From the IMG/VR virus record IMGVR_UViG_3300027749_000070, positions 1 to 64,000 of that record: 64,000 nucleotides of DNA. The stretch is one strand, 5' to 3'. The notes under the pieces are model-generated. The model was not told where the DNA came from. It was given only the letters and a program-made list of their open reading frames with translations, and made no database searches. Source of the stretch: a virus. The stretch's first letter is position 1. Every line of letters begins with the position of its first letter. The translations under genes were made by a program, and so were the position numbers. Below are positions 17,434 through 24,900 of this stretch, piece after piece.

Positions 17434-17713
17434 GAACATTGATACCGAAGAAGAGTTGATGAAAATTTTGGTAGAAGAATTATCAAAAGAAGTTGATAAA
17501 CAGGTCATTAATGATGTAATGGCTTCTATGAAAATTATTGATGAATTTAATTTAAAACTTAAAGAAATTAAAGCTTTTAATAGAGAAATACAAATTGATA
17601 ATATATTATACGGTACTAATAATGCACTTCTAGAAATAGAAAAGACAGAAGAATATAATAAATTATCAGATGAACTTAAACAAGAATATATTAAAAATGG
17701 TAGATTATTATGA
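17417..17713 (+). CDS. Small paralogous protein 1 (NRExQID motif)
   Basis: Not recognised. About 98 residues from the ATG at 17417 (ATGs at 17423 and 17426 are also in frame; the TTG further upstream is unlikely). It overlaps the clamp gene's end, implying coupled translation. The C-terminal half holds KAFNREIQIDNIL...IEKTEEYNKL, a motif repeated in the next two genes. Highly charged and helical. Location after the clamp gene may point to a replication-associated role, which is inference. Confidence 0.6.
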   Translation: MKMMNKNIDTEEELMKILVEELSKEVDKQVINDVMASMKIIDEFNLKLKEIKAFNREIQIDNILYGTNNALLEIEKTEEYNKLSDELKQEYIKNGRLL

Positions 17714-18021
17714 CACAAAGCTTAATAGGACATAAAAGTCCAGATATTCAAACAGGTATTGTATTTGCGCCATATATTCATATGGAATCAACCGCAATAA
17801 TAGAATCATCCTTGCTTAAAAAAGCTGAAATAAAGGTTAAAGCAATTAACCGTGAAAGACAAATAGACTCGATTTTAGAAGATAAAGATTTTATACCAAT
17901 GGATATAAAAGAAACTGCCGAATATAAAGAGTTTGAAAATACATATATGAAACCTTTAACAGGTATAAAAAGTAGATATGCAATAGCATCAATTGGAAAT
18001 GAGTATAAAAAAACAAACTAA
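17710..18021 (+). CDS. Small paralogous protein 2 (NRExQID motif)
   Basis: Not recognised; 103 residues. The start codon overlaps the stop of the previous gene (ATGA). Residues about 50-78 (KAINRERQIDSILEDKD...IKETAEYKEF) match the same segment in the neighbours at 17417 and 17999. The N-terminal halves of the three proteins differ. This suggests a shared C-terminal interaction module after variable heads. Confidence 0.65.
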   Translation: MTQSLIGHKSPDIQTGIVFAPYIHMESTAIIESSLLKKAEIKVKAINRERQIDSILEDKDFIPMDIKETAEYKEFENTYMKPLTGIKSRYAIASIGNEYKKTN

Positions 18022-18475
18022 AGAAGAACTAATAGATAAATGGGAACCAGTTTTAGATAAAATGGGATTATCTGGTGATAAAAAAGATTGGATGGCTCAA
18101 TATGCAGAGGCGCAATCAACAGCAGACGCTAATAATAGCAGCTCGTTATGGAACCAACAAATTGCACAATTAGGTGGAACCGCAAGTGATCCTTTTTCAG
18201 CAGCAATTTTTCCAGTAGTTAGAAGAGTTGCAGCAACAACCATATCAAATGGTGATGTTGAACTTTTGAAAAAGGCTGAAAATATGGTGATAGCTGTCAA
18301 TCGTGAAAAACAAATTGATTCTATATTAGAAGATAAAGATCCTACACTTATATCAATAGAAGATACCGAAGAATATAAAGAATATCTAAATAGCGGTTTA
18401 GTTTCAGTCAAACCTATGTCTGCTCCATCTGGATTGTTATATTTTCTGGACTATAAATATGATGATAAAAAATAA
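17999..18475 (+). CDS. Small paralogous protein 3 (NRExQID motif)
   Basis: Not recognised; 158 residues from the ATG at 17999, overlapping the previous gene by 23 nt. The N-terminus is helical and charged (KEELIDKWEPVLDKMGL). The middle, GGTASDPFSAAIFPVVRRVAATTISNGD, is Gly/Ala-rich. Residues about 100-130 (IAVNREKQIDSILEDKD...IEDTEEYKEYL) are the strongest copy of the motif shared by this trio. A related REERINQILED tail ends the protein at 24385-24879. Confidence 0.65.
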   Translation: MSIKKQTKEELIDKWEPVLDKMGLSGDKKDWMAQYAEAQSTADANNSSSLWNQQIAQLGGTASDPFSAAIFPVVRRVAATTISNGDVELLKKAENMVIAVNREKQIDSILEDKDPTLISIEDTEEYKEYLNSGLVSVKPMSAPSGLLYFLDYKYDDKK

Positions 18476-18572
18476 TAATAAAAAATGATAATAACTACTA
18501 CATATATAATAACATCGTTTGGAACAATGATTAATGGAACACAAATTATAATTAGTGATTTTACAATTAATT

Positions 18573-19081
18573 TTAGATAACTTTTTTAAATACTAACTTA
18601 CAAGTTAGTTGATGAGACAGAGCCCTAATGAATTCATTAGAGGCTTTTGTTTTATGTATAACTGGAGCTTTTTTAATTATATTATAATCTTGCGTTTCAG
18701 TCACATAAATTAAACCAGCATAAGAAGGCACTTCATCTATACTAATAAGATTTTCAGGAACTACAAAGTAAAAATAATTTGGAACTAAATAAAAAGTTTT
18801 TTTTTAGTTTCTTTAATAAATTTACCTTCTGTTATTAAGTTATGTTTTGGTTTTTTAAAATCAGCCTTAAAATCACTTCTACTTATTTTAACCTCATATT
18901 CATATATGAAATCCGATTTACTTATAGATATAACATCGCATTCTTGTAATCCATATATAGAAGCGTGTGTTGATATAGGAGAGTGTCCTTTTTGATATAA
19001 ATTCATTACTAAACCAGCTTCTATATCTTTGGAAGCTGAATTGGATCTTTTAATTTTATTGATTGAGGATTTTCTTGACAT
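18573..19081 (-). pseudogene. PD-(D/E)XK / MmcB-like nuclease gene, frameshifted at A9
   Basis: The first frame (18785-19081) encodes 98 residues with ISKSDFIYEYEVKISRSDFKADFKKPKH, a PD-(D/E)XK-type core (E-x-K) resembling MmcB-like phage proteins, then stops just after a run of nine A. In the -1 frame the protein continues at once with FYLVPNYFYFVVPENLI, IDEVPSYAGLIYV and IIKKAPVIHK, the expected remainder of this family, to a stop at 18573. The join lies at 18796-18804. Either the gene is broken, there is a homopolymer sequencing error, or slippage on A9 restores the frame. Probable DNA repair or nuclease function. Confidence 0.65.
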
Positions 19082-19109
19082 TAGTATTTTAGATTTTTAT
19101 ATATAATAT

Positions 19110-19580
19110 ATGAATTATATATCAAACTTTAATGGTTATATTAAAGAACATAAATACTCTCATTTAAAAAAAGAGTCTCCATTACTTATGGGTAAAATAG
19201 AATCTAATGATACACTTCCAATAAAAGGCTCTTGTGTTATAATTTTAAGTAGTCCTTATCCTGATAAATTAAAAAGAGTTTTTATGGGAATAATTGATAA
19301 AGTTGTGGATGAAAGAAAGGTAATTTTTATATCACAATACTTTATTGTTAAAGAATATATAAATGGTAAAATATGGTATGAAAAAGTTAATTTAGATATA
19401 AAAAAATATCTAAATATGTATTCCAATTCATTGGTATTAAAACAAAATAAAACTCCTTTATGGGAAGAATCATCACAATTAAATAAAGAACAATTTTTTA
19501 ATCAATACCAAAATAAGTTAAAAGAACTACTATATAGAGACGATATATACATATTTAAATCAAATAGTCTACCAAAATAA
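19110..19580 (+). CDS. Hypothetical protein with leader-like N-terminus
   Basis: Not recognised; 156 residues. MNYISNFNGYIKEHK resembles the capsid-targeting-like leaders in spacing and has IKE. The rest is a small basic beta-rich domain (GSCVIILSSPYPDKLKRVFMGIIDKVVDERKVIFISQYFIVKEY), possibly an SH3-like barrel. A TTTATATATA box ends 4 nt before the ATG. It diverges from the frameshifted nuclease gene. Confidence 0.6.
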   Translation: MNYISNFNGYIKEHKYSHLKKESPLLMGKIESNDTLPIKGSCVIILSSPYPDKLKRVFMGIIDKVVDERKVIFISQYFIVKEYINGKIWYEKVNLDIKKYLNMYSNSLVLKQNKTPLWEESSQLNKEQFFNQYQNKLKELLYRDDIYIFKSNSLPK

Positions 19581-19587
19581 ACAATTA

Positions 19588-20685
19588 TTATTTTAATATA
19601 AAATGTTCTTCAATTAATGAGTTTTTGGAAGAATTTATACTACGCTTTGTTATGCACAAATTAGAAATATCAGCAATTTCTTCAGCAGGTATATTATTGG
19701 AAAAGCCATAAAAAGTAGATATTTTATGATCTATTGTTGGATATAACTTACTTGTAGAAGTGTTAGACAAATAACCTTTTATGAACTCATTATCATAGTA
19801 GTCATATCCTTCCCATTTTTCATATAATTCTTTTTTAAATTTATTTGTAAAATTTCTTACTTTCTTTTTGTAAATTTCCCAATCAGTCAATAGCTCATCT
19901 TTAATTACAAATCCATTTATCTTTTTAGTTTCCAAAATCTTATAATATATTTCTTTTACTTGTGAAACATTTTCAACACCATATTTTTCTATACAAGTAT
20001 TTTTAATTTTTTCACGAATTTTTAATATATTATTTTTGTAATTATTTTTATGCTCTTCTGTTTTAAAAATCCAGTCAACTCCATATTTTTCTATGAATGT
20101 GTTCCTAATTTTGCTAACAATTACATCTTTATTTTCGCTAATTCCTTTTTTAAATTTGTCAGTTTTTGAATAAGAATCAACACCATATATCTCAATTAGT
20201 GTTTTTTTAGATTTTTCTTTAAATTCATTAGAAGACATCCATTTCTTATTTTGTTCTTTTGATTCTTGCGTCTTAAACCAAGAATCAACTCCATATTTCT
20301 CTAACATTGTTTTCTTTCCTTTTTTTGAGCCCTTTTTAATGCCTTTCCATTTTAAAGATTCAGTTTCTTTAAACTCGTTTGTTTGTGAGTATGATTTAAC
20401 TCCATATTTTTCTATACATGTTTTTTCACGCTCTATATTTTTACATTTAAAGCAAGAATAATATCCTTTATTATTTCTTTCAGTGTTAACATGGTATTTA
20501 TTTATTGACATTTCTGTTTCAGAAGAGCATATTTCGCATATTGCTGTAATTCTGTTATTTGAACCTTTTGGTATATTTAATGGATTTACAGATATTTCTT
20601 TTTCTTTTATCAGATAACCCAATTTTTCATAATATGATTTATTTCTTTGATTTATTTTAACATTAATTTCCTTTTCTTTTATCAT
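19588..20685 (-). CDS. HNH homing endonuclease with KYG repeats
   Basis: A 365-residue free-standing endonuclease. The N-terminus has CEICSSE...SCFKCK, a likely zinc ribbon. Residues about 95-235 hold repeated (I/L)EKYGV(D/E/K)(S/N)xx(K/Q)TxxFK units of about 25-45 residues, presumably DNA-reading modules. The C-terminus (PTIDHKISTFYGFSN... IADISNLCITKRSINSSKNSL) is an HNH nuclease. It lies 90 nt upstream of, and opposite to, the broken polymerase gene, the position expected for an endonuclease that split that gene. The same N-terminal scheme with a different nuclease domain is seen at 34386. Confidence 0.8.
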   Translation of the reverse strand: MIKEKEINVKINQRNKSYYEKLGYLIKEKEISVNPLNIPKGSNNRITAICEICSSETEMSINKYHVNTERNNKGYYSCFKCKNIEREKTCIEKYGVKSYSQTNEFKETESLKWKGIKKGSKKGKKTMLEKYGVDSWFKTQESKEQNKKWMSSNEFKEKSKKTLIEIYGVDSYSKTDKFKKGISENKDVIVSKIRNTFIEKYGVDWIFKTEEHKNNYKNNILKIREKIKNTCIEKYGVENVSQVKEIYYKILETKKINGFVIKDELLTDWEIYKKKVRNFTNKFKKELYEKWEGYDYYDNEFIKGYLSNTSTSKLYPTIDHKISTFYGFSNNIPAEEIADISNLCITKRSINSSKNSLIEEHFILK

Positions 20686-20733
20686 ATACCTTATATGATA
20701 AAAATAACTATAAGTTCTGTTTAGAACTAATTT

Positions 20734-20753
20734 GAAAAAGTTAAAACTTTTTC
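20734..20753. repeat. Perfect 9-2-9 palindrome upstream of polymerase fragment
   Basis: GAAAAAGTT-AA-AACTTTTTC, preceded at 20713-20728 by a smaller hairpin (AGTTCT/AGAACT). It lies between the endonuclease start and the polymerase fragment. Its role is unknown. Confidence 0.6.
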
Positions 20754-20775
20754 ACTTAATTTTCATATAAAACTT

Positions 20776-21517
20776 ATGAATAAAAATGAAAAACTCGAAA
20801 AATTAGAGTTATTAAAAAACAAAGCGAGCGAGCTGAAAAAGGACGTGGATTATTATAATGCACTCCAGCTCGCTCTTTTTTAGCCCCCACCCACTTGTGG
20901 TTGGGGGCATAGGACTAAAATTAGTATTAAACGGCAGCTATGGCGCATTTGCAGCAGCATATTTTGTATTGTTCAATAACCACGTTGCTTCCAGTATTAC
21001 TGCACAAGGTAGAGATTTAACTAAAACAATGAATCGTGTTAATGAAGATTATTGGTATAATCAATGGCATTTAGATACATTATTACATAATGACGTTTGT
21101 ATAAGAAATGTTAAACAAATTATAGAAACTAATCATGTTAGCATCTATGCGGATACTGATAGCTGTTTCTCGGAAACACTTGTGAACACAAACAATGGAG
21201 AAAAAACAATTGAAAATTGGTATAATGAAAACATCAAAAATGGATCAGCAGGTGAAACAATTAAAGGTCACGAATCGGTTTTAACAAATGATAAAATATT
21301 AAATTGGTCTGAAAGTAATAAAATTTATTATACTCCGGTTAAAAGAATTATTAGACATAAAGTATCTAAGCCGAAATGGAAATTGAAAACTAAATCTGGC
21401 AAAGAAATTATAGTTACTAACGACCATTCTATGATAGTGTTTAGAGACGGTATTAAATTGGAAATTAAACCATCAGAAATATTAAAAACTGATAAAATTT
21501 TGGTAATTAAAAATTAA
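20776..21517 (+). CDS. 43: DNA polymerase B, central fragment, with internal gap and N-intein
   Basis: Read in two frames. From ATG 20776, 34 codons encode the helix before motif B, ending NALQLAL, then TTT-TAG. From 20918 another frame continues KLVLNGSYGAFA (motif B, Kx3NxxYG) to YADTD, the catalytic motif C. The two fit seamlessly if 40 nt (20878-20917) are skipped. A +1 slip on U6 would instead insert 13 residues. The frame-two ORF also has an ATG at 20858, which would give a useless short start. After YADTD a 118-residue intein N-half starts SCFSETLV and contains the TxxH block (VTNDHS), then stops. The exonuclease domain and motif A are absent from the window. Confidence 0.8.
20826..20875. 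repeat. GC-rich 10-bp inverted repeat in polymerase fragment
   Basis: GAGCGAGCTG (20826-20835) pairs with CAGCTCGCTC (20866-20875) across 30 nt and is followed by six T. It could act as a terminator or as an RNA structure just before the frame break. Codons here (GCG AGC GAG CTG, AAG GAC GTG) are unusually GC-rich for this genome. Confidence 0.65.
20878..20917 (+). other. Candidate translational bypass element
   Basis: A 40-nt gap in the polymerase frame: TTT, stop TAG, then the hairpin GCCCCCACCCAC-TT-GTGGTTGGGGGC (20883-20908, one mismatch), then ATAGGACTA. The possible take-off codon is CTT (Leu, 20875) and the landing codon CTA (Leu, 20915), with AGGA just before landing. T4 gene 60 has the same order: stop codon, hairpin, Shine-Dalgarno-like landing aid. 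Confidence 0.5.
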
Positions 21518-21523
21518 TATATA
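21514..21523 (+). promoter_or_regulatory. TTAATATATA phage promoter box
   Basis: Exact decamer overlapping the stop of the N-intein half and ending 22 nt before the ATG at 21546. It could give the endonuclease and the polymerase C-fragment their own transcript. Confidence 0.55.
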
Positions 21524-21545
21524 CAGATAAATATATCAGCATAGA

Positions 21546-22655
21546 ATGGAACTAAATAAAAAATTTATAGAATGGTTTAATAAAAATAAAAACGCAGAAG
21601 AATATAATAAAATATTCAATTTGTATTTTAATAATCTATCCAAATGTAGAATTTGTAATAATCCAATATATTATTATGATTCTACATTTAGAATAGATAA
21701 ATCAGGAATTTTGCAATTACATAAAAAATCATGTTTAACATCTAAAAATGTAAATAAAGAATATACATTATCCATATGTGAAGAATGTTTGATTAAAAAA
21801 TATCCAGAATATAATAACAAAAATAAGCCAAAGGTTTTTAATCAAATGAATTATTTAACTGAATATGCTTTTAATATACCAAATGACATTTCTTTAATTT
21901 GGATGAAAGAAAAATATGCTATTACAGAAGAAAATCTAACAAAAAAACATGGCAAAAAAATTGGCAAAGAAAAATGGATAAATTATTGTAATAAACAATC
22001 CAAAACTAATACATTTGAATATAAGAAAGAAAAATATGGTTGGGATAAAGAAAAATTTGACGACTATAACCGTTCAAGATCGGTAACATTAGAAAATTTG
22101 ATAAAAAGGAATGGTACTGAAGAAGGTTTAAATATTTGGAAAAATTATTGTGATAGGCAAAAATATACGACAAGTCTAAACTATTTTATAGAAAAAAATG
22201 GATTGGAAAAAGGCACTGAAATATATGAAAATTTTTGTAAAAAAAGATTATTTGGAGCAGGATATTCAGAGGTATCTAAAAAATTATTTGATGAACTGAA
22301 AAAACGTTTTGTTAATAATAATTATACAGTATATTACGCTGAAAATGAGTGGTATTTTTGTGAAAAAGATAAAGGATATTATTTATTGGATTTCTTTATT
22401 AAAGAATTGAATATTGGAATAGAATTTAACGGAGATATATGGCACGCAAATCCACTTAAATACAAGCCACATGATAAGCCTATTTTATTTCAAAAAGATA
22501 TTACTGCCGAATTTATTTGGCAAAAAGATAAAATAAAAAATGATTTTCTGAAAACAAAATTAGATAAATTACTAATAATTTGGGAATCAGATTTTTACAA
22601 AGACGGAATTGATAGAACAATAGATAAAATATTAAAAGAAATAAATGATAAATAA
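21546..22655 (+). CDS. Homing endonuclease (Vsr-like/EDxHD) inside split intein
   Basis: A 369-residue endonuclease encoded between the two intein halves. The N-terminus has CRICNN...CEECL, a probable zinc site. Residues about 120-240 hold repeated helical units (KKHGKKIGKEKWINYC, KRNGTEEGLNIWKNYC, EKNGLEKGTEIYENFC). The C-terminal 130 residues form a Vsr-like nuclease with LDFFIKELNIGIEFNGDIWHANP and LLIIWESDFY, matching the EDxHD family known from fractured genes with split inteins. It presumably cuts intein-free polymerase alleles. Its end overlaps the next gene by 11 nt. Confidence 0.8.
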   Translation: MELNKKFIEWFNKNKNAEEYNKIFNLYFNNLSKCRICNNPIYYYDSTFRIDKSGILQLHKKSCLTSKNVNKEYTLSICEECLIKKYPEYNNKNKPKVFNQMNYLTEYAFNIPNDISLIWMKEKYAITEENLTKKHGKKIGKEKWINYCNKQSKTNTFEYKKEKYGWDKEKFDDYNRSRSVTLENLIKRNGTEEGLNIWKNYCDRQKYTTSLNYFIEKNGLEKGTEIYENFCKKRLFGAGYSEVSKKLFDELKKRFVNNNYTVYYAENEWYFCEKDKGYYLLDFFIKELNIGIEFNGDIWHANPLKYKPHDKPILFQKDITAEFIWQKDKIKNDFLKTKLDKLLIIWESDFYKDGIDRTIDKILKEINDK

Positions 22656-23988
22656 AGTAGAACATGAAAAAATAGAATATTTTTTTGATGAAATAGAATC
22701 GTGTGAAGTGATTGGTAATTTTGAAGACGAATATGTTTATGATGTTGAGGTGGATGATGAAACACATACATTTATTGGAAATGATATATTAGTACATAAT
22801 TCGCTTTTTGTATCATTTAAACCAGCTATGGATCATTGTGATTGGAGAAATTTATTTTTTGATAATTTAGATAAACTAACAAAAAAGTTTTTCATAATAA
22901 CAGGTAATTCACAAGTTAATACAGACAATCCTAATTATCATGGCTCTTGGAGTTTTGATCCAAATGATGACCCTGAAACAATTGGTCATATTAAAGACAT
23001 AATCGAAACTGATTGCGATTATATAATTGTTGATGGTTTTTGGATTAAAAATCGTGATTTCGAAAAATTCATATCCGAAAATAATTATCAATCAAAACTT
23101 AAATGGAATTGGTCAAATGAACTTGACTTCATACAAGGTTTAGATTATTACCGATATGCTGGTTATTTCAAGAAATGTCTTGAAGAATATGCAGATAGCT
23201 ATGGTGTGACTAATAAGGAAGATTTTGAATTAGAAAGAATTAGTGAATCAGTTATTTATTTAGCTAAGAAAAAGTATATTCAACACATCGTACATGAAGA
23301 TGGTATTGATTATGATAGATTAACTTATTTATATCCAAAAGGAGTTGAACTTGTTAGATCTTCTACGCCATTATTTGCGAGAGATAAAATTGTGGATATT
23401 ATTAAATACTTATTTACTAATCCAGATACATTTACTATTAGAGAATTACTTAAATTGGTTAAGAACCTTAGAAAAGAATTTGACTTATGTGTCCCAGATA
23501 AGATAGATGATATCTGTATGCAATCGTCATGTTCAAACTATGAGGAAAAAGTTCTTAATGATAAAGAAAAATTAGAGTTTATTAATGGTGCACACTTTGC
23601 GGTTAAAGCATCAGCTTATTATAACCACTTATTACACAAGCATAAAGATATACAAGCTAAATATGACTTCATCAAATCAGGAACTAAAATTAAGTATTAC
23701 TATTGTAAAGACACTACTATTGGTAAAGTATTTGCTTATATGCGTGGTTCTTATCCAATTGAAATAGCACCCGAAATAGATCTAAATGAACAATTTGCAA
23801 AATGTATCTTATCACCGATTAACTCGATTATTGAGCCATTGGGTCTTCCAGAAATTACAAAAAGACTTTCGGTCGTGTTAGATATATTTGGTGGATCTTT
23901 ACAAAAGAAGAAAAAAGAAGAACAAGAAGAGGATGATTATAGTGATGAAGAATACAACAATAGAAAATGGGATAATTGGGATTATTAA
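22645..23988 (+). CDS. 43: DNA polymerase B C-terminal fragment with C-intein
   Basis: 447 residues. Residues 1-52 are the intein C-half: VYDVEVDDETHTFIGNDILVHN is split here as VYDVEVDDETHTF (block F) and ILVHN (block G). The C-extein begins SLFVSF, so trans-splicing to the fragment ending YADTD would restore YADTDSLFVSF, the exact family B motif C. What follows is the palm, thumb and C-terminal region of a T4-like polymerase, including IYLAKKKYIQHI, corresponding to the KKRY region. The tail is acidic (EEQEEDDYSDEE) and may replace the clamp-binding end. Together with the other fragments it should form the replicative polymerase. Confidence 0.85.
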   Translation: MINKVEHEKIEYFFDEIESCEVIGNFEDEYVYDVEVDDETHTFIGNDILVHNSLFVSFKPAMDHCDWRNLFFDNLDKLTKKFFIITGNSQVNTDNPNYHGSWSFDPNDDPETIGHIKDIIETDCDYIIVDGFWIKNRDFEKFISENNYQSKLKWNWSNELDFIQGLDYYRYAGYFKKCLEEYADSYGVTNKEDFELERISESVIYLAKKKYIQHIVHEDGIDYDRLTYLYPKGVELVRSSTPLFARDKIVDIIKYLFTNPDTFTIRELLKLVKNLRKEFDLCVPDKIDDICMQSSCSNYEEKVLNDKEKLEFINGAHFAVKASAYYNHLLHKHKDIQAKYDFIKSGTKIKYYYCKDTTIGKVFAYMRGSYPIEIAPEIDLNEQFAKCILSPINSIIEPLGLPEITKRLSVVLDIFGGSLQKKKKEEQEEDDYSDEEYNNRKWDNWDY

Positions 23989-23999
23989 AAATAAATAAA

Positions 24000-24395
24000 A
24001 TGAATATGAAAATAATTAATAAAATTAAATCTTTATTTAAGAAAGAAAACTCCGAATTAAATGTTTCGGCACCTGTGTATGTAATACCAGAACCAATCGG
24101 TGAAATACACTATTTTGATTTCAAATATGAAGAACCAACAATGGAAACTAAAATTATGGCACAAAAAATAGGTTTAGATTTAGTAAACGTAAAACGTGAT
24201 CCAAATATGGTTATTACATCAGGATATATGGATTTTAAAGAAAATGTAGAATTAAGTCCAGAAGAGATCTTATTTCAAATGAAAAAGGTAAAAAGAGCTT
24301 CAGAAAAAGTTTTGGAAAAAATGACTGAAACTGAGGCTAAACATCATAAAAGTTTAGAGTATTTTAAACATAAAGCAGAGCAACATGATAAGTAA
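24000..24395 (+). CDS. Hypothetical protein
   Basis: Not recognised. 131 residues from the ATG at 24000; an upstream start at 23976 would overlap the polymerase gene. The N-terminus is strongly basic (KIINKIKSLFKKE), the centre acidic and Pro-rich (VIPEPIGEIHYFDFKYEEP) and the end a charged helix with many Lys, Glu and His. It overlaps the following gene by 11 nt and probably shares its transcript with the polymerase fragment. Confidence 0.55.
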   Translation: MNMKIINKIKSLFKKENSELNVSAPVYVIPEPIGEIHYFDFKYEEPTMETKIMAQKIGLDLVNVKRDPNMVITSGYMDFKENVELSPEEILFQMKKVKRASEKVLEKMTETEAKHHKSLEYFKHKAEQHDK

Positions 24396-24879
24396 AAATA
24401 TAGCTTATTACATAGACGCATATAAAGGTATTTTTACATTTGCAACAACTGCAATTGGTGAGAAGTATTATACTTATCTAATAGATGAAGTAGTTAAAAA
24501 TTTAACTTGTAAAAGTGTTAAATTAGATTTTGATTCAGATAATGATGACGCAGCTAATTATAAAGATACTTTATTAATCTTAGATTTAACTACAGCAAAA
24601 CCTGATAAATTTTATGTAGATCGCATCGCTAGAATTTGTGATGAAAATAATAATGTTCTTCTTATAAAGAAACTTACTTATAAAGGAATAAGTAGTTTAG
24701 GAACAGATACTGTAATAACACCAAGTTTTCTTTTGTATTCAGCAACAGTTGCTTTTACGATTGATGATAATAGTGTAATAAAAGTAATTAAAAATAGGTA
24801 TGACTCGATTGATATAATCAATCATAATATAATAGCTTATATGAGGGAAGAAAGAATAAACCAGATACTTGAAGATTAG
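24385..24879 (+). CDS. Hypothetical protein ending in REERINQILED motif
   Basis: Not recognised; 164 residues. A mixed alpha/beta domain is suggested by alternating segments: TLLILDLTTAKPDKFYVDRIARICDENNNVLLIKKL. The C-terminal IIAYMREERINQILED resembles the VNREKQIDSILED module of the three proteins at 17417-18475, which makes it a possible fourth member. Translationally coupled to the previous gene. It ends inside a terminator hairpin. Confidence 0.6.
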   Translation: MISKNIAYYIDAYKGIFTFATTAIGEKYYTYLIDEVVKNLTCKSVKLDFDSDNDDAANYKDTLLILDLTTAKPDKFYVDRIARICDENNNVLLIKKLTYKGISSLGTDTVITPSFLLYSATVAFTIDDNSVIKVIKNRYDSIDIINHNIIAYMREERINQILED

Positions 24880-24900
24880 TATCTGGCTTATTTTTATTTT
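24861..24900 (+). terminator. Terminator after polymerase-region operon
   Basis: CCAGATACT and AGTATCTGG form a 9-bp stem with an 8-nt loop (24861-24886) that includes the stop codon. It is followed by CTTATTTTTATTTTT. Confidence 0.8.

Noticed and set aside
18485-18580. 31-codon plus-strand frame after the third small paralogue
   Set aside because: It overlaps the C-terminal part of the frameshifted nuclease gene on the other strand, which has clear family similarity, and has no promoter of its own.
20858-20917. ATG at 20858 as the true start of the polymerase fragment
   Set aside because: It would replace the conserved pre-motif-B helix by an unrelated HSSSLFFSPHPLVVGG peptide, while the overlapping frame from 20776 encodes the expected helix.
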